A stretch of DNA of 64,000 nt from positions 1 to 64,000 of the forward strand of contig JBQTIX010000004.1 in NCBI GenBank assembly GCA_052387695.1, in the 5' to 3' direction. This document shows, one piece after another, positions 50,675 to 59,927 of this stretch; the first letter of the stretch is position 1; every line of letters begins with the position of its first letter. This DNA comes from Panacagrimonas sp052387695 (GTDB lineage: Bacteria; Pseudomonadota; Gammaproteobacteria; Nevskiales; Nevskiaceae). The position numbers and the translations under genes are program-made. Below the pieces are notes generated by a model. The model saw nothing but the letters and a program-made list of their open reading frames with translations. It made no database searches and had not been told where the DNA came from.

Positions 50675-51654
50675 CATTCCACTCCCAGACGCAACAATTC
50701 GTTCATGTCCGCGGAGAACCCCGTCGCCGGCAACGCACGACCGAACTCCCGTCCCACTCCGTCGTAGCGTCCACCGCGCGCAATCTCGCGTCCGTGCCCG
50801 GCCGCAAAGGCCGCGAACACCAGGCCCGTGTGATAGCGCAGGCCACGCAACTCGGCGAGATCGACGTGGATCGGCAGTTTCGGCGCTACGGCGGCGAGCT
50901 GCGTGGCGACCTGCTCCAGGGTCGACAGCGCGCTCACGATCCCCGGATCGGCCGGCAGCGTCTGCCGCGCGCGTTGCAGAACGGTGACATCGCCATTGAG
51001 ATCCATCAGCGCCGCCAGCGCTTCGGCCACGCCGTTGAAGCTGCCTCCGCGACAGAAATCCGCCAGATCCGGGTGCGACTTGCGCTGGAGAATGCCGAAG
51101 AGCTGCGCCTCGTCCTCGGGGTCGAGATTCAGTCGTCCGATCACCGCGCGATAGATGCCGACGTGTCCCAAATCGAGGTGCACGTCCGCGACACCCGCCA
51201 GTTCCAGCGAGCGCAGCATCAGGCGCAGCACTTCCAGATCGGCGGACAGGGCGGGTTCGCCAAACAGCTCGCACCCCACCTGACGCGGCGAACGCGGTCC
51301 GCCTGGACTGTCGGCGGTGGTGTGCAACACCGTCCCGAGATAGCACAGGCGCACGACCTGGGCATCGGCGTAGCGCCGCACCGCGATGCGCGCAGCCTGC
51401 GGTGTCATGTCCGCGCGGATGCCGAGCATGCGTCCGGTGGCCGGATCGGTGAACTTGAAGGTCTGGCGTTCGAGATCCTTGCCGACTCCGGTGAGCAGGG
51501 AATCGAGATGCTCGACCAGGGGCGACAGGATCAGCTCGTAGCCGGCTTCGCGATAGTGATCGAGCAGACGACGGCGCAGGCGTTCGAGCTGCCAGGACAC
51601 CGGCGGCAGCACTTCCTCCATGCCATCGGGCAGCATCCAGCGTTGAGTGGACAT
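50674..51654 (-). CDS. hisZ: ATP phosphoribosyltransferase regulatory subunit
   Basis: HisZ is a catalytically inactive histidyl-tRNA-synthetase-like protein that assembles with short-form HisG in the first step of histidine synthesis. The 326-residue product has class II synthetase-like blocks: WMLPDGMEEVLPP, FTDPATGRMLGIRADMTPQAARI and the C-terminal GGRYDGVGREFG. It lacks the anticodon-binding domain of HisS. It lies between hflC and purA, its standard gammaproteobacterial location. No hisG is in the window. Confidence 0.95.
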   Translation of the reverse strand: MSTQRWMLPDGMEEVLPPVSWQLERLRRRLLDHYREAGYELILSPLVEHLDSLLTGVGKDLERQTFKFTDPATGRMLGIRADMTPQAARIAVRRYADAQVVRLCYLGTVLHTTADSPGGPRSPRQVGCELFGEPALSADLEVLRLMLRSLELAGVADVHLDLGHVGIYRAVIGRLNLDPEDEAQLFGILQRKSHPDLADFCRGGSFNGVAEALAALMDLNGDVTVLQRARQTLPADPGIVSALSTLEQVATQLAAVAPKLPIHVDLAELRGLRYHTGLVFAAFAAGHGREIARGGRYDGVGREFGRALPATGFSADMNELLRLGVE

Positions 51655-51748
51655 GGGTTCTCGAATCGGGGGTGACGTCGGGGTCAGCGCAAACTGCGTC
51701 GCAGGTTCATTTTACCGCGTTGAGCATCCTCGACCCCGCTGCTTCACT

Positions 51749-52618
51749 CTACTTGCCGCCCTCGCTCCGGAAGTATTTGAACAGCTCTCCCTTGGGCTCC
51801 AGCACCAGCACGTTGTCGCGCGATGCGAAGGCATCGCGGTAGATACCCAGCGAACGGTAGAACTTGTAGAACTCCGCGTCCTGGCCATAAGCCTTGGCGT
51901 AGATTTCAGACGCCTTGGCATCGCCGCCGCCGCGCAGAGTCTCCGATTCCTTGTACGCATTGGCGACGGTGATCACGGCCTCGCGGTCGGCTTCGGCGCG
52001 AATACGCTCGGCTTCTTCGGCGCCACGCGCGCGCAGGTCGGAGGCCACGCGGGTGCGCTCCGCGCGCATGCGCTGATAAACCGATTCGCTCACGTCCTTG
52101 GGCAGATCGACACGCTTGACGCGCACGTCGACGATCTCGATGCCCAGCTCGGCCACCTTGTCCTTCACGGTCTTTTCGAGCGCATCGAGAATCTCGTTGC
52201 GCTCGCCCGAAACCACCTGGCGGATCGTGCGCGAACCGAACTCGGCGCGCAGGCCCGGGTTGACGATGGCGGCCAGCCGGTCCATCGCCACCAGTTCCTG
52301 TCCGCCGGTCGCGCGGTAGTAGTTGGTGGTGTTGACGATGCGCCACTTGACGAAGAAATCGACCTCGACGTTCTTCTTCTCGACGGTCAGGAAGTTCTCG
52401 GTCTGGTTGTCCAGCGTCAGCACGCGCCCGTCGAAGCGCAGCACGTTTTGCACCATAGGCAGCTTCATGTGCAGGCCGGGCTCGAAATCCGAGCCCTTGA
52501 TTTCGCCGAGCTGGAACAGCAACACGCGCTCACGCTGATCCACGGTGAAGAAGGATCCCACCACCAGCACCAGCACCAGCGCGGCCAGCGCGGGCCAGAG
52601 GATCGGCTGGCTTTTCAT
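51749..52618 (-). CDS. hflC: HflC, modulator of the FtsH protease
   Basis: The 289-residue inner-membrane protein has an N-terminal helix (PALAALVLVLVVGSFFTVD) and a periplasmic SPFH/band-7 domain with a long helical tail. With HflK it forms the large cage around FtsH. The ATG overlaps the hflK stop by four bases. Length and order are typical. Confidence 0.96.
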   Translation of the reverse strand: MKSQPILWPALAALVLVLVVGSFFTVDQRERVLLFQLGEIKGSDFEPGLHMKLPMVQNVLRFDGRVLTLDNQTENFLTVEKKNVEVDFFVKWRIVNTTNYYRATGGQELVAMDRLAAIVNPGLRAEFGSRTIRQVVSGERNEILDALEKTVKDKVAELGIEIVDVRVKRVDLPKDVSESVYQRMRAERTRVASDLRARGAEEAERIRAEADREAVITVANAYKESETLRGGGDAKASEIYAKAYGQDAEFYKFYRSLGIYRDAFASRDNVLVLEPKGELFKYFRSEGGK

Positions 52619-53754
52619 GGGCGACCCCGTTCGCGCGAGCGCGATGCGTCCGCACCGCCGCTACCCACACCCGCCGGCGCGGTGACGTAATCCGCGGTGT
52701 AGCCCTCACCCCGCGTTGCGTTCTTCAGCAATTGATCGAGCGGGAGATACAGCATCTGGTTGCTGGAATCGACGTCGATCAGGATCTTGGAACTTCCGGT
52801 CATCATGTCTTTCATGCTGTCGAGGTACATACGGTCCCGCGTGACCTGCGGCGCCTTGCGGTACTCGGTCACCAGATTGACGAAGCGCGAGGCATCGCCC
52901 TCGGCGCGCGCCACCACCTGGTCGCGGTAGGCGGTGGCCTCGGCAATCTGCCGCGCCGCGCCGCCGCGCGCCTTGGGCAGGCGATCGTTGGCATAGGCCT
53001 CGGCCTCGTTCTTCAGGCGCTGCTGGTCTTCGCGCGCCTTGATCGCATCGGCGAACGCGGCCTGCACCGCTTCCGGCGGCTGCGCCTGCTGCAAGTTGAC
53101 CTCCGTCACCACCAGCCCCGCCTTGTAGACATCGAGCGTCTCCTGGAGGATCTGCTTGGTCTGGTCGGCGATGGCCTGACGCCCTTCGGTGAGGATGAAG
53201 TCCATCTCGCTGCGACCCACCGTTTCGCGCACGGCGGACTTGGTCGCCTGTTGAAGGGTGAGATCGGGGTTATCGACGTTGAACAGGAAATCCTCGGCCG
53301 AGGACACGCGGTACTGCACGGTGAGTTCCACGTCGACGATGTTCTCGTCCTTGGTCAGCATGCTCTGCCGATCGGTGATCTGTCTCACCTGGGTGATGTT
53401 GATGCGCTCGAGCGACTCGAACGGCCAGGGCACGCGCCAGCCGACGCCCGGATCGGCCGTGCGATCGTATTCGCCGAAGCGCAGGACCACGCCGCGTTCC
53501 TGCTCATCGACCATGTAGGTGCCGCTGAACAGCCAGATCGCGACCGCCGCAGCGACGATGAGGGTCACGACACTCTTGGGCACCGGAGAACCGGAGCCCC
53601 CGCGTCCGCCACCCCCCGTCCCGCCGCCGCTGAAGCGGGCCTTGAGACGTTTGAGCATTTCATCGAGGTCAGGCGGTCCACCGCCTCCGGGCTTGTTGCC
53701 GCCGGGCCCCTGACTCCAGGGGTCGCGGTTGGGTCCGGGTTCGTTCCAGGCCAT
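52615..53754 (-). CDS. hflK: HflK, modulator of the FtsH protease
   Basis: The 379-residue partner of HflC has a Gly/Pro-rich cytoplasmic N-terminus (PWSQGPGGNKPGGGGPPDLD), a membrane helix near 63-82, the SPFH domain and a helical tail. It lies 167 bp from hflX. That gap contains a TAGGGGG/CCCCCTA hairpin near 53888-53904. Confidence 0.96.
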   Translation of the reverse strand: MAWNEPGPNRDPWSQGPGGNKPGGGGPPDLDEMLKRLKARFSGGGTGGGGRGGSGSPVPKSVVTLIVAAAVAIWLFSGTYMVDEQERGVVLRFGEYDRTADPGVGWRVPWPFESLERINITQVRQITDRQSMLTKDENIVDVELTVQYRVSSAEDFLFNVDNPDLTLQQATKSAVRETVGRSEMDFILTEGRQAIADQTKQILQETLDVYKAGLVVTEVNLQQAQPPEAVQAAFADAIKAREDQQRLKNEAEAYANDRLPKARGGAARQIAEATAYRDQVVARAEGDASRFVNLVTEYRKAPQVTRDRMYLDSMKDMMTGSSKILIDVDSSNQMLYLPLDQLLKNATRGEGYTADYVTAPAGVGSGGADASRSRERGRP

Positions 53755-53921
53755 TTCGTTCTGATCGTTTGATGTCGCGGTGACTGCGACGCCGGCCCGA
53801 TGGCCGGAAGATTGAGGGTCCGGTCTGAAGACCGGGTGATTCCACGCTTGTTCCCGTGAGGAGGATGGGTACGAAGCCCGTGAATTCTAGGGGGCTGCCC
53901 CCTAATCCTCAAACCTCGCTC

Positions 53922-55166
53922 TCAAACCTCCCAGTCTTCGAGTTCACGCGGGGCGGGTGGCGGCGGGACTCCGGCGGCGACACACAGGCCCCGTAGACGC
54001 TCCCAGGGCATCACCACTTGCAGGCGGGACGAACCGCTCTCGTCGAGCGTCTCGGAACGCACGGCGCGGTGCTCGAACAACTGCGCCCGCAGCCGCGCCG
54101 CATGGGGCGGAATCTCGATTTCGTGCACGGCGACGTCGGGCCGCAGGCATCGCGCGATCGCCTCGCGAAGCTGCGCACATCCTTCACCGGTCTTGGCGGA
54201 GACGAAGACCCGCTGCGGTCTTCCGGCGGCATCGTATTCGACACGCGCAGCTTCGGCTTCACGCAGATCGATCTTGTTGAACACGGTCAGCCGTGGCACC
54301 GCGCCCGCGCCGATTTCGGTCAGCACCTCGTCCACCTGGTCGATGCGCACCATGCGTTCCGGATCCGCCGCGTCCACGACGTGCAGCAGCAGGTCGGCAT
54401 CGCGGGACTCTTCCAGAGTGGCGCGGAACGCGGCGATCAGGTCATGCGGGAGGTCGCGGACGAAACCGACCGTGTCCGCCAGCACCGCCGGCTCGCCAGT
54501 CGGAAGTTCGAGCTTGCGCACCGTGGTGTCGAGCGTCGCAAACAGCTTTGCCGAGGCGTAGGCGTCGTCGCCCGTCAGGGCGTTGAACAGGGTGGACTTG
54601 CCGGCATTGGTGTACCCCACGAGGGACACTGAGGGAATTTCGTTGCGTCGCCGCGACGCACGGCTCTGCGCGCGGCGTTTGCGCACGTCTTCAAGATGAC
54701 GCTTGAGCGTGTCGATCCGCGCACGCACCAGGCGGCGATCCACTTCGAGTTGCGTCTCGCCGGGCCCGCGCATGCCGATGCCGCCTTTCTGCCCGTCGAG
54801 ATGGGTCCAGCCGCGAACCAGTCGCGTTGCCAGGTGCTGGAGTTGCGCCAGTTCCACTTGCAGCTTGCCCTCGTGCGATCGCGCGCGGCGGGCAAAGATA
54901 TCGAGGATCAATCCGGCCCGGTCGAGCACGCGACACTCGATAATTTTCTCGAGGTTGCGTTCCTGGCTGGGCGAAAGATCGTGATTGAAGATGGCGAGTT
55001 CGCACTCTGCCGATTTCACCGCGTCCGCAATCTCATCGGCCTTGCCGCTGCCGATGAACAATCCCGCGTCCGGCCGCGATCGCGAACCACCGATGATTGC
55101 CTGGATCTGGGCACCCGCCGAGCGCGCCAGTTCCTCGAACTCGCGCCGGTCGGACTGGAAGTCCAC
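53922..55166 (-). CDS. hflX: Ribosome-associated GTPase HflX
   Basis: HflX splits stalled ribosomes in a GTP-dependent way. The product has the glycine-rich RGPGETQLEVDRR linker, Walker A GYTNAGKSTLFN, DTVGF and NKID. The coordinates use the first canonical start, GTG at 55166, giving 414 residues. Homologous N-terminal sequence (FERPPIGQRAILVHLEFPG) continues in frame upstream to an in-frame stop at 55260-55262 but contains no ATG, GTG or TTG. A CTG at 55241 is the best candidate for the true start and would give 439 residues. Confidence 0.93.
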   Translation of the reverse strand: MDFQSDRREFEELARSAGAQIQAIIGGSRSRPDAGLFIGSGKADEIADAVKSAECELAIFNHDLSPSQERNLEKIIECRVLDRAGLILDIFARRARSHEGKLQVELAQLQHLATRLVRGWTHLDGQKGGIGMRGPGETQLEVDRRLVRARIDTLKRHLEDVRKRRAQSRASRRRNEIPSVSLVGYTNAGKSTLFNALTGDDAYASAKLFATLDTTVRKLELPTGEPAVLADTVGFVRDLPHDLIAAFRATLEESRDADLLLHVVDAADPERMVRIDQVDEVLTEIGAGAVPRLTVFNKIDLREAEAARVEYDAAGRPQRVFVSAKTGEGCAQLREAIARCLRPDVAVHEIEIPPHAARLRAQLFEHRAVRSETLDESGSSRLQVVMPWERLRGLCVAAGVPPPPAPRELEDWEV

Positions 55167-55269
55167 GCCGGGAAACTCCAGGTGAACCAGGATCGCCCGC
55201 TGGCCAATGGGCGGCCGCTCGAAAAGGGTCTGGACGGACAGCGGATGATTCTCGGGGGATCAGTGCCGA

Positions 55270-55524
55270 TCAGACCGGGGCGACGTCGCCTTCTTCGATC
55301 GCATCCGGGTCATGCAGGCGCACGGCGCGAGCCGGCACGATCGTGGAGATCGCATGCTTGTAGACCATCTGGCTGACGCTGTTCTTGAGCAGCACCACGA
55401 AAGAGTCGAAGGATTCGATCTGGCCTTGCAGCTTGATCCCGTTGACAAGGTAGATGGAAACCGGGATGCGTTCCTTGCGCAGGGCGTTGAGAAACGGTTC
55501 CTGAAGCGTATGGCCTTTCGACAT
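55270..55524 (-). CDS. hfq: RNA chaperone Hfq
   Basis: The 84-residue hexameric Sm-like protein helps small RNAs pair with messages. The start MSKGHTLQEPFLNALRKERI and the Sm2 motif VYKHAISTIVPAR are standard. The C-terminal tail is short. It lies between miaA and hflX, its normal location. Confidence 0.98.
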   Translation of the reverse strand: MSKGHTLQEPFLNALRKERIPVSIYLVNGIKLQGQIESFDSFVVLLKNSVSQMVYKHAISTIVPARAVRLHDPDAIEEGDVAPV

Positions 55525-55590
55525 TTTTGAGTCCCCAGAGGTCTTTATATGCACCGCGCTGCGAGTTCGCCGCCCGCACGGAGCTTGAGT

Positions 55591-56607
55591 CTAACACGCA
55601 ATATTTGACGATCCTGTTCCGATTTGCCGCAGCGCCACATCCAGCGCGCGGTCGCATTCAGGATTGACCCAGCAAAGATCGTGCTCAGATCGTAGCCAGG
55701 TGATCTGCCGCTTCGCGAACTGGCGCGTTGCAGCCAGCGCTCGCTCCCCGGCCTCGGCAAGACCAATAGATCCTTGCAGGTGCTCCCAGAGCTGTCTGTA
55801 CCCTACGGCACGGATGCTGGGCAACCCCGGATGAAGATCACCGCGGGCGTGGAGAACGGCCACCTCGTCCAGAAACCCGGCGCGCATCATGTCCCCGAGC
55901 CGCTGTTCGATGCGCTGGTGCAGCCGCGCGCGCTCCGGCGGCATGAGCGCGAGTTTCACAAAGTGCAGGCCGCTTTCGCTCGTGCCGGTCTGCAAATCGC
56001 TCAAGGGCTGGCCGGTTGTTTCCAGCACTTCCAGCGCCCGCTGGATGCGCTGGCCGTCGTTGGGATGCAGCCGCGCGGCCGTGACCGGATCGCGTGTGGC
56101 AAGGCGCGCATGGAGTAACGGCCAACCGGTCCCTGCGGCCTCTGCCTCGATCCGGGCGCGGATCAGCGGATCGGCCGCCGGCAGCTCGCTCAATCCCTTC
56201 GTGAGCGCGCGGAAGTACAGCAGGGTCCCACCCACCAGCAGCGGCTCATGGCCGCGCGCGTGAATCTCGCCGATCAGCCTGAGCGCATCGGCGCGAAAGC
56301 GCGCCGCCGAATACGGTTGCGCGGGATCGCAAATATCGAGCAGGTGATGCGGGACCGCCGCGCGCATCGCGGCATCGGGCTTGGCGGTACCGATATCCAT
56401 GCCGCGATACACCTGCGCCGAATCCACGCAAATGATTTCAACGCAACGTCCGATCCGGGCGAGTCGATCGGCAATCTGCAAGGACAGGCCGGTCTTGCCC
56501 GACGCGGTCGGACCCATGAGCAGGATGACGCAGGGTCCGGTTTCCAGGTTCCGGCTTCCAGAACTCACGGCCGGCTGCCACCCGCCAGACACTGGAAACT
56601 GCTTCAT
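55591..56607 (-). CDS. miaA: tRNA dimethylallyltransferase
   Basis: MiaA adds a dimethylallyl group to A37 of tRNAs reading U-starting codons. The 338-residue product has the P-loop GPTASGKTGLSLQ, DSAQVYRGMDIGTAKP and the late IRAVGYRQLWEHLQG. The ATG at 56607 overlaps the mutL stop by one base. About 25 residues before the P-loop are longer than in most MiaA proteins, so a start further in is possible. Confidence 0.96.
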   Translation of the reverse strand: MKQFPVSGGWQPAVSSGSRNLETGPCVILLMGPTASGKTGLSLQIADRLARIGRCVEIICVDSAQVYRGMDIGTAKPDAAMRAAVPHHLLDICDPAQPYSAARFRADALRLIGEIHARGHEPLLVGGTLLYFRALTKGLSELPAADPLIRARIEAEAAGTGWPLLHARLATRDPVTAARLHPNDGQRIQRALEVLETTGQPLSDLQTGTSESGLHFVKLALMPPERARLHQRIEQRLGDMMRAGFLDEVAVLHARGDLHPGLPSIRAVGYRQLWEHLQGSIGLAEAGERALAATRQFAKRQITWLRSEHDLCWVNPECDRALDVALRQIGTGSSNIAC

Positions 56608-58439
56608 CACCGCCCGCGCAGGAACAGTCGATCCAGCTCCGTCATGCCGAGCTGCACCCAGGTCGGCCGGCCGTGATTGCACTGGTCGCCCAGTTCAGTG
56701 CGCTCCATGTCGCGCAACAGGCCGTCCATCTCCGGCAAAGTCAATCTCCGATTCGCCTTGATCGCGGCGCGACAGGCCACGTCGGCGAGCACGCGGTGCT
56801 GCGCATCCAGCACTTCGCCCAGGTGCGCATGCGGCGTCGGCCGTCCGTCCTCGCGGCTGAGTCCCGCAACCAACTCGACCACATCCTCACGTCCCAGCGC
56901 CGCCGGTATCGCTCTCACCAGCAGGCTTGAGGGCCCAACGCGATCGACCACCAGACCGAGCCGCTCGAGTTCGTCACGACGCTTCTCCAGCCCCTCTGCC
57001 GCGTCCTCATCCACCGTCACCCGCTCGGGCACCAGCAACACCTGCGACGACACCGCCTGCGTCGCAAGCTCGCGCTTCATGCGCTCATAGATCACCCGTT
57101 CGTGCGCGGCGTGCGCGTCCACCAGCACCAGACCGCGTTCGTTCTCGGCCAGGATGAAGACCCCGTGCAACTGCGCCAGCGCGGTACCGAGCGGACGATC
57201 GACGACGGACTGCGACGATTCGATGGCTGCATCGCTGACGAGCGGCCACGCCGGCGCTGCCCCGGCTGGCGAGCGTGCCGCGAGCAGTGCCCAGGCCGTG
57301 TTCTCCAGTGCGGGTTCGCGCACCCCCATCACCAGTCGCGATTGGGCGGTGTACCCATACCCGGTGGGGTACCGGCCCGACCAGGGCTGCGGGTCGGCCG
57401 TCGCGAGCTGCACCCGGTGCTGCTCGGCGCCGGGCCGCAGCTCGCGCAAACGCCGCTGCACGGAACCAAACAGAAAATCGTGCACCTGCCCCGACTCGCG
57501 AAACCTCACCTCGGTCTTCTGCGGATGCACGTTGACATCCACGCTGCGCGGGTCCAGTTCCAGGTGCAGCACGAAGGCCGGATGCCGCGTCGAGTGCATG
57601 GCATCGGCGAGCGCGCGACGGATCGCGAACGCGACCAGCCGATCGCGCACGCAGCGACCGTTGACGAAGAAATACTGAAGGTCCGCGGAGGCCCGCGAGA
57701 AACTGGGCCGCGCGAACCATCCACTCAGGCGCATGCCGAATCGCGACTCATCGACCTCCACCCGCGCGTCCGCGAACTCCGTTCCACAGACCTCGGTGAC
57801 CCGAAGTTCACGTGCCCGCTCGTCGAGCGCGGGGCGCAGGTCGAGCAGGCGCCGCCCTTCGTGACGGACGATCAGACCCACGTCCGCGCGCCCCAGCGCC
57901 AGACGACGCAGGCACTGCTCGGCGTGGCGAAGCTCGGTGCTGGTGCTCTTGAGAAACTTGCGCCGCGCCGGCGTGTTGAAGAACAGGTCGGCCACTTCCA
58001 CCGTCGTGCCTTGCGCGTGCGCAGCGGGCTCCGGTTCGACGCCCTCGTCCAAGCCGCCGGCACCTGCGAGGCGCCAGCCGTGCGCGTCTTCACCGGCGCG
58101 GCGCGAGGTCAGGCTCAGCCGCGATACCGAGAGAACGCTCGGCAGCGCCTCGCCGCGAAAGCCCAGGCTCGTGACCTGGTCGAGGTCATCGAGCCCGGCG
58201 ATCTTGCTGGTCGCGTGGCGGGTCAAAGCCAGGCTCAACTCGGCCCGGGCGATGCCCGATCCATCGTCGCGGATACGGATCAGGCCAAGTCCACCACGCT
58301 CCAGTTCGACTTCGATGCGTGTGGCGCCGGCGTCGAGCGCGTTCTCCATCAACTCCTTGACCACCGCAGCCGGCCGCTCGACGACTTCGCCGGCAGCGAT
58401 CTGGTTGATGAGGGTGTCAGGGAGGAGACGGATGGGCAT
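56607..58439 (-). CDS. mutL: DNA mismatch repair protein MutL
   Basis: The 610-residue GHKL ATPase couples mismatch recognition to strand removal. N-terminal motifs are intact (MENALDAGATRIEVE, DDGSGI, TSLGFRGEALPS). The C-terminal dimer domain carries DAHAAHERVIYE (from residue 441), ACRAAIKA and CNHGRP. These are the metal-binding endonuclease motifs of MutL proteins from MutH-less bacteria, with Ala replacing Gln in DQHA. The ATG at 58439 is the conserved start (MPIRLLPDTLINQIAAGEVV). Confidence 0.97.
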   Translation of the reverse strand: MPIRLLPDTLINQIAAGEVVERPAAVVKELMENALDAGATRIEVELERGGLGLIRIRDDGSGIARAELSLALTRHATSKIAGLDDLDQVTSLGFRGEALPSVLSVSRLSLTSRRAGEDAHGWRLAGAGGLDEGVEPEPAAHAQGTTVEVADLFFNTPARRKFLKSTSTELRHAEQCLRRLALGRADVGLIVRHEGRRLLDLRPALDERARELRVTEVCGTEFADARVEVDESRFGMRLSGWFARPSFSRASADLQYFFVNGRCVRDRLVAFAIRRALADAMHSTRHPAFVLHLELDPRSVDVNVHPQKTEVRFRESGQVHDFLFGSVQRRLRELRPGAEQHRVQLATADPQPWSGRYPTGYGYTAQSRLVMGVREPALENTAWALLAARSPAGAAPAWPLVSDAAIESSQSVVDRPLGTALAQLHGVFILAENERGLVLVDAHAAHERVIYERMKRELATQAVSSQVLLVPERVTVDEDAAEGLEKRRDELERLGLVVDRVGPSSLLVRAIPAALGREDVVELVAGLSREDGRPTPHAHLGEVLDAQHRVLADVACRAAIKANRRLTLPEMDGLLRDMERTELGDQCNHGRPTWVQLGMTELDRLFLRGR

Positions 58440-58481
58440 GGTCGCGATTATCGAGGATCGCCGCGCGGCGGAGTGCCCCAA

Positions 58482-58512
58482 AAAAACGGCCGCACATTTC
58501 TGTGCGGCCGCA
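58482..58512 (-). terminator. Rho-independent terminator between the amidase gene and mutL
   Basis: On the minus strand CGGCCGCAC pairs with GTGCGGCCG around a six-base loop and is followed by seven T. It ends transcription of the amidase gene and would make mutL start from its own promoter or by read-through. Confidence 0.88.
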
Positions 58513-58544
58513 CCGACCCACTCCCCCAGCTCGCACTCTTCAGA

Positions 58545-59822
58545 TCATCGTCGCGGCTCGATACCGCTGTTTGACACGTCAACCGGTTTGCCCTTGACCT
58601 TTTGCAGGCGCGGACCGTCTTTACGCTGCTCGCGCGGACTGCCCGTTCCCGGATCGCGAGGCTCCACCGTCCCCGGATCACGGGGACGATAACTATCGAA
58701 ATAACCCTGGATACCCTTGAGCAGCGACAGCGCAATCCTGTCCTGGTACGAGGCGCTGCCCAGCAGCCGCTCTTCCTGCGCATTGGTGATGAACGCCGTC
58801 TCGACCAGCACCGAGGGGATGTCCGGCGCCTTGAGCACCATGAACCCGGCCTGCTGGACCACGTTCTTCTGCAGGGTGTTGACCGAGCCGAGCGCCCGGA
58901 GCATGCGGCCGCCGACGTCGAAACTCGCCTCCATCGTGGAGGATTGCGACAGGTCGATCAGTACCGACTTGAGTTCGTCGTCCTTGCTGTCGATCTCGAT
59001 GCCACCGACCAGGTCGGCCGCGTTTTCCTTCTGCGCCAGCCAGCGCGCGTGCTCGTTGCTGGCGCCACGCGGCGACACCACGTAGACCGACGAACCCCGC
59101 GCCCTGCGGTTGGTCACCGCGTTGGCGTGAACCGACACGAACAGATCGGCCTGTGCCTTGCGGGCGCGATCCATGCGCTCGCGCAAACCCAGGTAGTAAT
59201 CGCCGTCACGGGTCAGGACAGCTCGGTAGCCGGGTTCGAGATCGATCAGTGCCGCCAGCTTGCGCGAGATCGACAGGGCGACTTCCTTTTCCTGAAGGCC
59301 GCCATGACCCGAGGCGCCAGGGTCCTCACCGCCATGTCCAGCATCGATCGCGACCACGATCGGCTTCGACGGCATGGCCCGCCCCATGACCGGCACCGGC
59401 GGCTTCGCGGCGGGTACTGACGCGGTGGCGCTTTTCGCGGCGAATCCCGCGTCCTGCAAGTCGAGAATCAGGCGATGGCCGTAATCCGCCGCCGGCTCCA
59501 GCAGGAAACTGCGGGCCTGCCGGGCCACGCTCATGTCCAGCACGACTCTCAGCGAGCCATCTTCGCGCTGCGAGGCGCGCACGTGCGCCACCTCGCCTTT
59601 TCCAATGACCTTGTTGGCGAGCCGGGCGCCGGTCGAGTCCGGCAGGTCGATGACGATGCGGTCCGGGTTCTCCAGCGTGAAGACGTTGTGTCGTGGCGCT
59701 GCGCTGAATTCGAACACCACGCGCGTACCTTCCGGTGAATCCCAGAGTCTGAGATCACGAAGCTCGGCGGCCGACGTTGCAGTCGAGACCAAGAGCAAAC
59801 CGATGGGAATCAGTGAACGCAT
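58545..59822 (-). CDS. amiC: N-acetylmuramoyl-L-alanine amidase with AMIN domain
   Basis: This periplasmic zinc amidase cleaves septal peptidoglycan and is normally activated through FtsEX-EnvC or NlpD. The 425-residue product has a signal peptide (LIPIGLLLVSTATSAAEL), an AMIN targeting domain (about 20-120) and an Amidase_3 domain (about 150-380) with AIDAGHGGEDPG, SVHANA and the catalytic Glu in VLVETAFITN. A Pro/Arg-rich tail with repeated PRDPGT follows; no LysM domain is present. ATG 59822 is preceded by a TTG codon that is unlikely to be used. AmiB is the alternative name. Confidence 0.93.
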   Translation of the reverse strand: MRSLIPIGLLLVSTATSAAELRDLRLWDSPEGTRVVFEFSAAPRHNVFTLENPDRIVIDLPDSTGARLANKVIGKGEVAHVRASQREDGSLRVVLDMSVARQARSFLLEPAADYGHRLILDLQDAGFAAKSATASVPAAKPPVPVMGRAMPSKPIVVAIDAGHGGEDPGASGHGGLQEKEVALSISRKLAALIDLEPGYRAVLTRDGDYYLGLRERMDRARKAQADLFVSVHANAVTNRRARGSSVYVVSPRGASNEHARWLAQKENAADLVGGIEIDSKDDELKSVLIDLSQSSTMEASFDVGGRMLRALGSVNTLQKNVVQQAGFMVLKAPDIPSVLVETAFITNAQEERLLGSASYQDRIALSLLKGIQGYFDSYRPRDPGTVEPRDPGTGSPREQRKDGPRLQKVKGKPVDVSNSGIEPRR

Positions 59823-59927
59823 CAAGAGGGTGGCAGGCCGGACGATCCGAGGAACGTAGCGTGACTATTTATCGGATGCAAGAGATTTTTTGCCGGTGTA
59901 ACAGCAGGATGAGGCGACATGCCCCGA

